Assembly (NCBI GenBank): GCA_964500525.1
Contig: CAZCOE010000036.1
Location: forward strand, 1 to 9,083
Origin: RGIG7378 sp964500525
GTDB lineage: Bacteria > Bacillota > Clostridia > RGIG7378
Direction: 5' to 3'
DNA length: 9,083 nucleotides
Both the position numbers and the translations under genes were made by a program. The notes under the pieces are model-generated. The model saw only the letters and a list, made by a program, of their open reading frames with translations. It was not told the DNA's origin and searched no databases. Below are positions 1 to 6,167 of this stretch, in pieces (position 1 is the first letter of the stretch; every line of letters starts with the position of its first letter).

Positions 1-1
1 G

Positions 2-250
2 GCGTATATTATTGCCATCAAGTACATAGTAGCTTCTTTCTTTGTCGGGGTTGAAATTCCTCCACTTCCGCTGATTACGAGGGCTCTAATACTATTAGCT
101 TTTTTCTCTCCAACAGAAATACTGTTTTGGTGTTTAAGTAGAGATGAAGCCCAAAAACCTACAGTGAGAACCATTTTTAAAATCTTGTTTTGGTTCATTG
201 TTATTTGTTTTTGTATGAGTTTCGTAGTAGAACTGTTTGAAGTGTTTTAG
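2..250 (+). CDS. C-terminal part of a probable membrane protein, 5' end outside the window
   Basis: An open frame runs from the window edge to a TAG at 248-250, giving 82 residues without a stop. It has no start inside the window, so it would be the tail of a gene beginning upstream. The translation is very hydrophobic. Three likely membrane segments are visible, at about residues 1-17, 22-45 and 59-79. A short charged loop (SRDEAQKP) lies between the second and third, and an acidic end (VELFEVF) follows the last. This looks like a small integral membrane protein, but I do not recognise a family and no catalytic motif is visible. Caution is needed because T-rich DNA yields hydrophobic translations by chance, so the length of the open frame is only moderate support. 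An inverted repeat overlaps the stop codon. Confidence 0.45.
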   Translation, partial: AYIIAIKYIVASFFVGVEIPPLPLITRALILLAFFSPTEILFWCLSRDEAQKPTVRTIFKILFWFIVICFCMSFVVELFEVF

Positions 251-266
251 GACAATCCTAAAATAC
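242..266 (+). other. Inverted repeat overlapping a stop codon; weak terminator candidate
   Basis: The arms GTGTTTTAGGA (242-252) and TCCTAAAATAC (256-266) pair over 11 positions with one G-U, around a 3-base CAA loop. The left arm contains the TAG stop of the upstream membrane-protein frame. The stem is A/T-rich, and the following bases (GAAAATATAC) do not form a T run. A standard intrinsic terminator is therefore not demonstrated. It may be a weak terminator or an mRNA 3'-end structure. Confidence 0.3.
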
Positions 267-367
267 GAAAATATACATCAAATGCGAAATCAATAAAAAT
301 GTTTCCCTGGATTATATTAAGAACTTATATTCTTCTCAACTATTATTGAATTTAAAGGACAACTTAC

Positions 368-796
368 ATGGACAAAAATTATATTTCTTCAATTAATGGG
401 CTGAAATTGATTTGGGGCATTAAATCTCCGGATCTGGACCTGTATGATTTTGGTTTTACTCGCTATAATAGATTCCCAATGAAACTATTTAATAAATACA
501 CATTTGTTATACATGCCCAATGTGTTGTGATATTGATTTGGGAACACCCAAGACATGTAGAGGTATATGATGGAGAATCAATAGCCACTGTATTTAATTC
601 CAGAATTTCAAACATGATTGGCCTTTGCGTAAAGAACACAAAATTAAGAAAGAATAATGATCTCTTAATTGATTTTGGTGAATGTAAAATGATAATTGAG
701 ACGATGGACGATGATGAAGAATCCTGGAGATTTTTTAAACTCAGAAAGAAAGATCTCCATATGGTTGTTTCAAAGAACTGGATTAGTTTTGAATAG
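368..796 (+). CDS. Hypothetical protein of 142 residues, family not recognised
   Basis: The ATG start is preceded by AAAGGA (354-359), eight bases upstream, which supports both the start and real translation. The protein is soluble-looking, with no signal peptide or membrane segment. It mixes hydrophobic beta-like stretches (TFVIHAQCVVILIWEH near residues 45-60) with an acidic patch (ETMDDDEESW near 111-120) and a basic one (FFKLRKKDLHM). An aromatic-rich N-terminal part (WGIKSPDLDLYDFGFTRYN) stands out. The size, composition and isolated position recall small orphan proteins such as polymorphic-toxin immunity proteins. That is only a resemblance, since I cannot match a family and no toxin gene is seen next to it. 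The opposite strand is also open across most of this gene, but without a comparable ribosome binding site. The gene shares the AT-rich composition of the upstream region rather than that of the operon, which suggests accessory or variable DNA. Confidence 0.6.
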   Translation: MDKNYISSINGLKLIWGIKSPDLDLYDFGFTRYNRFPMKLFNKYTFVIHAQCVVILIWEHPRHVEVYDGESIATVFNSRISNMIGLCVKNTKLRKNNDLLIDFGECKMIIETMDDDEESWRFFKLRKKDLHMVVSKNWISFE

Positions 797-1167
797 CTCA
801 TCGGATGCGACAAAACTGTATAACTAGCTTTTTCAGACGGTTGTATTATGCTCTGCCTGGAAGGAGGTATTTTGGTGATTAACATGTAAATTAGTTTTGC
901 ATGATGGTTCCAATTACTGCCGTTATATTTTTTGTTTCTTTTTTCGCTTAGTTCAAAACGAGTTGTGATGATTCGTATGAGCAAGAAAAGCTATAATGTA
1001 ATTTGCAAATACGATAGAGAAAAGTCAGAGCCAGTGACTGAGTTTTTGGACTCAATAGATTGGCATAAATATAGGGAATAGATTACCAATTCAATCATGG
1101 GACCATGTGAGCACTGCCGTCGAAACGAACTTTTCCCCATTCAGCACCGTCATTTCACAAAAGTGGA
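797..1167. other. AT-rich intergenic stretch without a convincing gene
   Basis: About 370 bases separate the hypothetical gene from the operon promoter. All frames are broken by stops. A GGAGGT sequence near 862-867 resembles a ribosome binding site, but the GTG that follows is succeeded within a few codons by a TAA. I see no strong hairpin plus T run, no tRNA and no repeat family. The only open pieces are a 37-codon frame at 968-1081 and a stop-free run in a third frame at about 1059-1193. These could be remnants of a decayed gene or chance. Confidence 0.5.
968..1081 (+). CDS. Possible very small ORF or gene remnant (37 residues)
   Basis: ATG at 968, with a second in-frame ATG at 977, opens a frame ending in TAG at 1079-1081. 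The translation is rich in charged residues (MSKKSYNVICKYDREKSEP, then VTEFLDSIDWHKYRE) and looks protein-like. No convincing ribosome binding site precedes either ATG. The frame also stays open upstream to about 905, which fits a fragment of a once longer gene. I recognise no family, so it may be a gene relic or a chance ORF. Confidence 0.18.
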   Translation: MIRMSKKSYNVICKYDREKSEPVTEFLDSIDWHKYRE

Positions 1168-1196
1168 TTGACAATCCCGTTTTACAATGCTAATAT
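1168..1196 (+). promoter_or_regulatory. Strong housekeeping promoter of the rimP operon
   Basis: A perfect -35 hexamer TTGACA (1168-1173) is followed after exactly 17 bases by TAATAT (1191-1196), one swap away from the consensus TATAAT. A TG at 1188-1189 sits one base before the -10, giving an extended -10 element. Transcription would begin near 1202-1205, about 65 bases before the rimP start. This is the only promoter-like element of such quality that I noticed in the window. It lies at the head of a nine-gene chain, so it probably drives the whole operon. Confidence 0.82.
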
Positions 1197-1219
1197 ACGT
1201 TTTGTTGCTTATGTTTTTT

Positions 1220-1246
1220 GAAAGAGTGGTCCATGGCCACTCTTTC
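1220..1246 (+). promoter_or_regulatory. rimP leader hairpin, possible attenuator
   Basis: The arms GAAAGAGTGG (1220-1229) and CCACTCTTTC (1237-1246) are perfect complements around a 7-base loop, TCCATGG. The hairpin lies within the 5' untranslated leader, between the promoter and the GGAGG of rimP. The bases after it (GTCTTTATTAT) are U-rich in RNA but interrupted, so it resembles a leaky intrinsic terminator. An inference from known biology is that this could attenuate the operon, since NusA (second gene) modulates hairpin pausing and termination and is autoregulated in other bacteria. It could instead stabilise the mRNA 5' end. Confidence 0.6.
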
Positions 1247-1268
1247 GTCTTTATTATACGGAGGATAT

Positions 1269-1736
1269 ATGGCCCTTGGCAGAGCAAAGATAGTTGAATC
1301 TATTACAGACATGGTTCAGACTGTGCTCCTGGATACCGATATTGAGCTGATTGCCGTTGAGACCGGTCGCGAGAACAATATGAGATACTATCGTATTGTT
1401 GTGGACAGGAAAGGCGGCATCGACATGAATACCATCGGCGATCTCAGTCACAGCTTCGACCAGGAATTGGACAAATTGGAAATGCCCGATGAACCCTACA
1501 ATCTTGAGGTGTGTTCCCCGGGATTTGACCGTCCCCTGACCACCGATAACGATTACATCAGATACGAGGGAGAGGACGTGGAGGTCAGGCTTGTTAACGC
1601 AGTTAACAAGAGAACCAAGTACGAGGGCAAGTTGATTTCCAAGGCGGACGGCAAATTGACCATATCGGTAAAGGATACGGTTTTGGAATTTGATTTTGAA
1701 AATGTTAAACAGGTAAAGAGAACTGTTATTTTTTAG
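1269..1736 (+). CDS. rimP: Ribosome maturation factor RimP
   Basis: RimP binds the 30S precursor and assists late assembly of the small ribosomal subunit in the cytoplasm. I place the start at the ATG at 1269, because GGAGG (1260-1264) lies four bases before it and the resulting 155 residues match the family length. An in-frame TTG at 1218 would run back through the leader hairpin and add 17 unlikely residues. The N-terminal domain carries the family signature YNLEVCSPGFDRPL at residues 77-90, where many relatives have Ser at the Cys position. The C-terminal SH3-like beta domain follows (GEDVEVRL to the end). It is the first gene after the promoter and precedes nusA by 11 bases, the usual Firmicutes order. 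Confidence 0.95.
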   Translation: MALGRAKIVESITDMVQTVLLDTDIELIAVETGRENNMRYYRIVVDRKGGIDMNTIGDLSHSFDQELDKLEMPDEPYNLEVCSPGFDRPLTTDNDYIRYEGEDVEVRLVNAVNKRTKYEGKLISKADGKLTISVKDTVLEFDFENVKQVKRTVIF

Positions 1737-1747
1737 TGGAGGTTAAA

Positions 1748-2863
1748 ATGGGAAACGAATTACTTTATGCAATTGAGCAAATGGAGAGAGAAAAGGGACT
1801 GGAGAAGCAGGTCCTGGTGGATGCTATCGAGTCTGCTTTGACCACAGCATATAAGAAATATTTTGATTCAAACGAGAACATCCGTGCCGTTCTGGATTTG
1901 GACACAGGCGAGATTGGCATTCTTGTACGCAAGAAGACAATTATCGAGGCCGATTCAGGGGTTGGACATATTACAGTTGATGACGTAAGGTCCATTGACC
2001 ACAACGAGGATATTGGCGAGGAGTCTGAGGTTATGGTTAAGGCGCCCAGCCAGTTCCAGAGAATTGCTGCCCAGACAGCTAAACAGATCCTGGTACAGAA
2101 GATCAAGGAAGCAGAGAGAGACAACGTATACAAGAACTTCCGGGACAAGAAGGATCAGCTTGTAACAGGTGTTGTTCACAAGATTGACAGGAACAACTGC
2201 ATTATCGGTATCGGCAGGACAGAAGCTGTACTTCCTGCAAATGAGCAGATTCCCGGAGAGAATTATTCCATTGGAGACCATCTTAAGTTCTACGTTGTAG
2301 ACGTTAAGGATTCCTCCAGATCCGGCCCTCAGATTGTGGTTTCCAGAACACATCCCGGACTCCTTCGCAGATTGTTTGAGCTGGAGGTTCCCGAGATCAA
2401 GTCAGGAGTAGTCGAGCTGCTGAATATTGCCAGAGAGGCAGGTTCCCGCAGCAAGATAGCCGTAAACTCCACCCAGTCCAGTATCGACCCCATCGGATGC
2501 TGTGTGGGACAGAGGGGCAACAGAGTACAGAATATTGTCAGCGAACTGGGCAACGAGAAGGTGGACATCGTAGTATGGAGCGCAGACCCTGCAGAGTTCA
2601 TCTCCAACGCATTGAGCCCCTCCAAGGTATCCAAGGTAGAGATAAATGTAGAGGACAAGGCAGCCAGAGTTATTGTGCCGGATTCCCAGCTCTCCCTTGC
2701 AATCGGCAAAGAGGGCCAGAATGCCAGACTGGCAGTTAAGCTTACAGGATGGAAGATCGACATCAAGAGCGACAGCCAGTATGCTCAGGAGATGGCAGAG
2801 GAGCTCTTTGACAACACTGTTGAATATACAGACGAGGAGATTGTAGGAACAGATGAGCAGTAA
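1748..2863 (+). CDS. nusA: Transcription termination/antitermination protein NusA
   Basis: NusA binds RNA polymerase and nascent RNA and modulates pausing, intrinsic termination and antitermination. The ATG at 1748 follows GGAGG (1738-1742) by five bases. An upstream in-frame GTG at 1736 overlaps the rimP stop and is less likely. The 371 residues show the usual order: an N-terminal polymerase-binding domain (about 1-130), an S1 domain (about 135-200, LVTGVVHKID onward), KH1 with GxxG at residues 254-257 (GQRG), and KH2 with GxxG at 320-323 (GKEG) in SLAIGKEGQNARLA. It ends with a short acidic tail and lacks the C-terminal acidic repeats of the proteobacterial protein, as is normal for Firmicutes. 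Its end overlaps ylxR by 11 bases. Autoregulation through the leader hairpin is possible but inferred. Confidence 0.97.
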   Translation: MGNELLYAIEQMEREKGLEKQVLVDAIESALTTAYKKYFDSNENIRAVLDLDTGEIGILVRKKTIIEADSGVGHITVDDVRSIDHNEDIGEESEVMVKAPSQFQRIAAQTAKQILVQKIKEAERDNVYKNFRDKKDQLVTGVVHKIDRNNCIIGIGRTEAVLPANEQIPGENYSIGDHLKFYVVDVKDSSRSGPQIVVSRTHPGLLRRLFELEVPEIKSGVVELLNIAREAGSRSKIAVNSTQSSIDPIGCCVGQRGNRVQNIVSELGNEKVDIVVWSADPAEFISNALSPSKVSKVEINVEDKAARVIVPDSQLSLAIGKEGQNARLAVKLTGWKIDIKSDSQYAQEMAEELFDNTVEYTDEEIVGTDEQ

Positions 2864-3125
2864 TCCCAAAAATGTGAGAATGTGTGTTGTCTGCAGAAAG
2901 ATGCAGCCTAAGCAGGATTTGCTCAGAATCTGCAGAAACGACGACAATACAGCTTTTGTGGACTACACTTTTAAGGCCAACGGACGCGGCGCATATGTAT
3001 GCAAGGACATAGCCTGTGTCAAGGCCTTGGGAAACAGGAAGAAGGTTTCCAAGTCCCTAGGCGGTCCAATCCCTGATGATTTGATTGACCAAATACTGGA
3101 CAGTATAGGAAACAGTAAGGAGTAA
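2853..3125 (+). CDS. ylxR: YlxR family RNA-binding protein (RnpM)
   Basis: This is a small 90-residue basic protein of the YlxR (DUF448) family, conserved between nusA and infB in Firmicutes. Members bind RNA, and recent work on the Bacillus protein links it to modulation of RNase P (renamed RnpM). The signature RMCVVCRK is at residues 9-16, with Cys11 and Cys14, and GRGAYVC is at 44-50, followed by IACVKAL. Two further Cys (50, 55) accompany the first pair, so metal binding is conceivable but not shown. The ATG at 2853 overlaps the last 11 bases of nusA in another frame, with AGGA a few bases upstream, which suggests translational coupling. Only one base separates it from infB, leaving no room for the L7Ae-like ylxQ found here in many relatives. 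Confidence 0.93.
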   Translation: MSSNPKNVRMCVVCRKMQPKQDLLRICRNDDNTAFVDYTFKANGRGAYVCKDIACVKALGNRKKVSKSLGGPIPDDLIDQILDSIGNSKE

Positions 3126-3126
3126 T

Positions 3127-5799
3127 ATGGATTTTAGAGAGATTAAGATCAACGATTTATCGAAGGAGCTCAATATTCCCAGCAAGACACTTATTGAAAA
3201 GTGCAATGAAATAGGTATTGAGGCCAAGAATTTTATGAGAGTATTGTCTGTTGAGGAGGTTAAGAAGCTCCACTCCTATATCAGCATGGGCGTTGACAAG
3301 TCTGCAGATACCTCTGCTCAGTCCAAGGACAAGGCCCAGCCTCCCAAGCAGTCATTTAAGCCTCAGACAAAGCAGGCTGATAGCGATGTGGATCAGTCCG
3401 GCAAGAGACACAGACCCTCTTCCCGGGGAGAATATACTCAGGTTACCACTCCCCAGAAGAAGAATCGGGACGTAAAGCCCGGATCTGAGGTTCGGCCGGC
3501 ATCAAATACTTCCAAGCCTCAATATCAGCCCAAGACCGATGGTCAGAGACCCCATGGCAATCGGGATGGCCAGAGTGGAGGATTCAACCGGGATGGCCAG
3601 AAGCCTTACGGAAATCGGGATGGCCAGAGGCCCTATGGCAATCGGGACGGACAGAAACCCTACGGTTCCAAGCCTCAATATGACAAGCCACGCAATGACA
3701 ACTATTCTCCCTTTGCAGACAAGGATTCCGAAGATGACTACAAGGCCAAGGGCAAGTCACCGGCTAAGCCTAAGCCTAAAAAGCCCACGGATGCATTTAT
3801 GCCTGCTAAGCCTAATGCCAGGCGGGATTCATCCAAGGATGCTTCCAAGGCCGGTTCCAAGGACCAGAACAAGGAGAGAGAGCGTTCCCGCAATGTGGGA
3901 AATGATTCCAGGTTTGACAAGAATCGCATGCTGAACTACTCCGGCAGCGAGATAGAAGATCTGGATATGGACAACTTCTTCACCAGCGGCAGCAAGACAT
4001 ACAAATCCCCCAAGAAGGAAAAGTATATTCCTCCCAAGGCTGTTTTGACCAAGATTGTCATCGGAGAGACCATCTCCGTTAAGGAGCTTGCAGAGGCACT
4101 TAAGAAGACCTCCGCCGACGTTATCAAAAAGCTTATGATGATGGGCTCAATGGTCAGCCTGAATCAGGAGGTTGACTTCGATACCGCATCCCTCATTGCA
4201 ATGGAGTACGGCGTCAATGTGGAGAAGGCCCAGATTGTAACGGCAGAGGATATTCTGTTCAAGGATGAGGAGCCTGAGGATGATTCCGGCATGCTGCCCC
4301 GTCCACCTGTTGTTGTGGTTATGGGACACGTTGACCATGGTAAGACATCCCTGTTGGATGCTATCAGAAATACGTCTGTTACATCAGGGGAGGCCGGCGG
4401 TATTACACAGCACATCGGTGCATCTGTAGTAGAGGTAAACGGCAGGACGGTTACATTCCTGGATACACCCGGACACGAGGCCTTCACATCCATGCGTCTT
4501 CGCGGTGCTATGGTTACAGATATTGCCATTTTGGTTGTTGCTGCAGATGACGGCGTTATGCCTCAGACAGTTGAGGCAATTAACCATGCCAAAGCAGCCA
4601 ATGTTTCCATAGTCGTCGCCATCAACAAGATTGATAAGCCCAGCGCAGATCCTGAGAAGGTTAAGCGGGAGCTGGCCAACTATGGCGTGGTTTCAGAGGA
4701 ATGGGGCGGTGACGTAACCATGATTCCCGTATCAGCCAAGACCGGCCAGGGCATTAACGAACTATTGGAGCTCATGCTGCTGACAGCAGATTTGCAGGAG
4801 CTGAAGGCAGACCCCACAGCCCAGGCAAAGGGAACTGTTATAGAGGCTCGTCTGGACAAGAACAAGGGCGCCGTCGCCACCATGCTGGTTCAGAGAGGTA
4901 CCCTGAGAACCGGCGATTCCATTGTTTCCGGTACAACCATGGGCCGTATCCGTGTCATGACCGACGACAAGGGCAGACGCATCAAGGAGGCAGGTCCCTC
5001 TACTCCTGTTGAGGTTCTGGGTCTCTCAGAGATTCCCGAGGCAGGTGAGCTGTTCTACGTAATCGACGATGAGAAGGTGGCCAGACAGCTGGTTGAGCGC
5101 CGCAAGCAGGAGAAGCAGCAGGAGCAGTACAAGAAGTCCATGCCCACAGTTTCTCTGGATGCTCTGTTCAGCCAGATTCAGGCCGGAGAGATGAAGGAGC
5201 TTAACCTGATAGTCAAGGCCGACGTACAGGGCTCTGTGGAGGCAGTTAAGCAGTCTCTGGAGAAGATCTCCAACGAGGAGGTTTCGGTTAAGGTTATCCA
5301 TGGCGCCGTTGGTGCAATTAACGAATCTGACGTAAACCTGGCTAAACTTTCCAATGCTATTATTATCGGATTTAACGTGAGACCCGGATTAAATGTTGCT
5401 GATTTTGCAAAGGATAATGGTGTAGACATCAGACTCTACAGAGTTATCTACCAGGCCATTGACGACGTTGAGGCTGCCATGAAGGGTATGCTTGCTCCTA
5501 CCTTCAAGGAGGTTGTTCTGGGTCACGCTGAGGTTCGTCAGCTGTACAGAATTTCCGGCGTAGGTACTGTAGGCGGATGCATGGTGAGAGACGGCAGGAT
5601 TGTTCGCAATTCCGAGGTCAGACTTGTGCGTGACGGTATCGTGGTATTCGAGGGCAAGATGGAGTCTCTGCGCAGATTCAAGGACGATGTCAAGGAAGTT
5701 GCCTCCGGTTATGAGTGCGGCATCCAGCTGGAGAAGTTTAACGATATTAAGGAAGGCGACATAATCGAGGCCTTCACTATGGAAGAGGTTGCCAGATAA
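3127..5799 (+). CDS. infB: Translation initiation factor IF-2
   Basis: IF-2 is the GTPase that brings initiator fMet-tRNA to the 30S subunit and promotes 50S joining. AAGGAG (3117-3122) precedes the ATG. The 890 residues begin with a first IF2_N helical domain (about 1-50). A long charged disordered linker follows (about 55-295), rich in Lys, Pro, Gln, Asp and Arg. A second IF2_N domain spans about 305-370. The G domain has G1 GHVDHGKTS (400-408), G2 GGITQHIGA (424-432), G3 DTPGHEAF (446-453), G4 NKID (500-503) and G5 SAK (536-538). Beta-barrel domain II and the C-terminal C1 and C2 domains complete the protein; C2 binds fMet-tRNA. All catalytic motifs are intact, including the His of DTPGH. 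The linker contains a 9-residue tandem repeat (residues 138-182). It overlaps rbfA by one base. Confidence 0.98.
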   Translation: MDFREIKINDLSKELNIPSKTLIEKCNEIGIEAKNFMRVLSVEEVKKLHSYISMGVDKSADTSAQSKDKAQPPKQSFKPQTKQADSDVDQSGKRHRPSSRGEYTQVTTPQKKNRDVKPGSEVRPASNTSKPQYQPKTDGQRPHGNRDGQSGGFNRDGQKPYGNRDGQRPYGNRDGQKPYGSKPQYDKPRNDNYSPFADKDSEDDYKAKGKSPAKPKPKKPTDAFMPAKPNARRDSSKDASKAGSKDQNKERERSRNVGNDSRFDKNRMLNYSGSEIEDLDMDNFFTSGSKTYKSPKKEKYIPPKAVLTKIVIGETISVKELAEALKKTSADVIKKLMMMGSMVSLNQEVDFDTASLIAMEYGVNVEKAQIVTAEDILFKDEEPEDDSGMLPRPPVVVVMGHVDHGKTSLLDAIRNTSVTSGEAGGITQHIGASVVEVNGRTVTFLDTPGHEAFTSMRLRGAMVTDIAILVVAADDGVMPQTVEAINHAKAANVSIVVAINKIDKPSADPEKVKRELANYGVVSEEWGGDVTMIPVSAKTGQGINELLELMLLTADLQELKADPTAQAKGTVIEARLDKNKGAVATMLVQRGTLRTGDSIVSGTTMGRIRVMTDDKGRRIKEAGPSTPVEVLGLSEIPEAGELFYVIDDEKVARQLVERRKQEKQQEQYKKSMPTVSLDALFSQIQAGEMKELNLIVKADVQGSVEAVKQSLEKISNEEVSVKVIHGAVGAINESDVNLAKLSNAIIIGFNVRPGLNVADFAKDNGVDIRLYRVIYQAIDDVEAAMKGMLAPTFKEVVLGHAEVRQLYRISGVGTVGGCMVRDGRIVRNSEVRLVRDGIVVFEGKMESLRRFKDDVKEVASGYECGIQLEKFNDIKEGDIIEAFTMEEVAR
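3538..3672 (+). repeat. Five tandem 27-bp repeats inside infB
   Basis: Five consecutive in-frame 27-bp units start at 3538, 3565, 3592, 3619 and 3646. They encode DGQRPHGNR, DGQSGGFNR, DGQKPYGNR, DGQRPYGNR and DGQKPYGSK. The DNA is also similar, with GATGGCCAGA opening units two to four, so the array probably grew by recent duplication. It lies in the disordered linker of IF-2, where length variation is tolerated. The basic, Gly/Arg-containing repeats could contact RNA, but this is inference. Confidence 0.88.
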
Positions 5800-6167
5800 T
5801 GTCTGATAGAATTGTTAGGATTTCTGAGGAAATCAAGCGGGCTCTCTCTGTGATTTTGCAGGGCAGCATCAAGGATCCCCGTATGCCGTCGTTTGTCACT
5901 GTAATGCGTGTGGATGTAACCCGAGACCTTAAGTATGCCAAGGCATATATCAGCGTAATGGGCTCCGATGAGGACAAGAAGAACTGCCTGGCAGCACTGA
6001 AGAGTGCCTCCGGCTTTATCCGCAGAGAGATTGGCAGACGAGTGATTATCCGCTCAATTCCTGAGTTGACCTTTGTTATCGATGATTCTGTAGATTACGG
6101 TTTTAAGATTGACAAAATCTTGAACGAAATCAAGGAGAAGGACAATGGAGAGAAAACTCAAGACTGA
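5799..6167 (+). CDS. rbfA: Ribosome-binding factor A
   Basis: RbfA is a cold-shock associated KH-type protein that binds the 30S subunit near the 5' helix of 16S rRNA and helps final maturation. The 122 residues match the family. The N-terminal helix is RIVRISEEIKRALSVIL, followed by IKDPRMP (24-30). The kinked helix-turn of the single KH domain carries the AxG-type ASG at 70-72 in SASGFIRREIGRRV. The end signature RSIPELTFVIDDSVDYG spans about 85-101. The start ATG shares its first base with the last base of the infB stop (TAATG), so translation is likely coupled to infB. It overlaps the next gene by 23 bases. Confidence 0.96.
   Translation: MSDRIVRISEEIKRALSVILQGSIKDPRMPSFVTVMRVDVTRDLKYAKAYISVMGSDEDKKNCLAALKSASGFIRREIGRRVIIRSIPELTFVIDDSVDYGFKIDKILNEIKEKDNGEKTQD

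Noticed and set aside
301..367. Promoter for the gene at 368 (TATATT near 326-331 or TATTAT near 341-346)
   Set aside because: -10-like strings are common in such AT-rich DNA, and neither has an acceptable -35 at the right distance.
463..984. Long minus-strand open frame of 173 codons opposite the hypothetical gene at 368-796
   Set aside because: It has no convincing ribosome binding site and a low-complexity Ser/Ile/Leu-rich translation, while the + strand frame has a good ribosome binding site and a more balanced protein. It is most likely an antisense shadow.
1097..1171. 24-codon ORF with a CxxC motif (MGPCEHCRRNE)
   Set aside because: It has no ribosome binding site, is very short, and ends inside the -35 of the operon promoter, so it is probably chance.
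1218..1268. Upstream TTG start that would lengthen RimP by 17 residues
   Set aside because: It would translate the leader hairpin, has no ribosome binding site, and GGAGG is placed correctly for the ATG at 1269.
3738..5429. Several minus-strand open frames opposite infB
   Set aside because: They are shadows of a highly conserved, complete IF-2 gene and have no ribosome binding sites or recognisable motifs.
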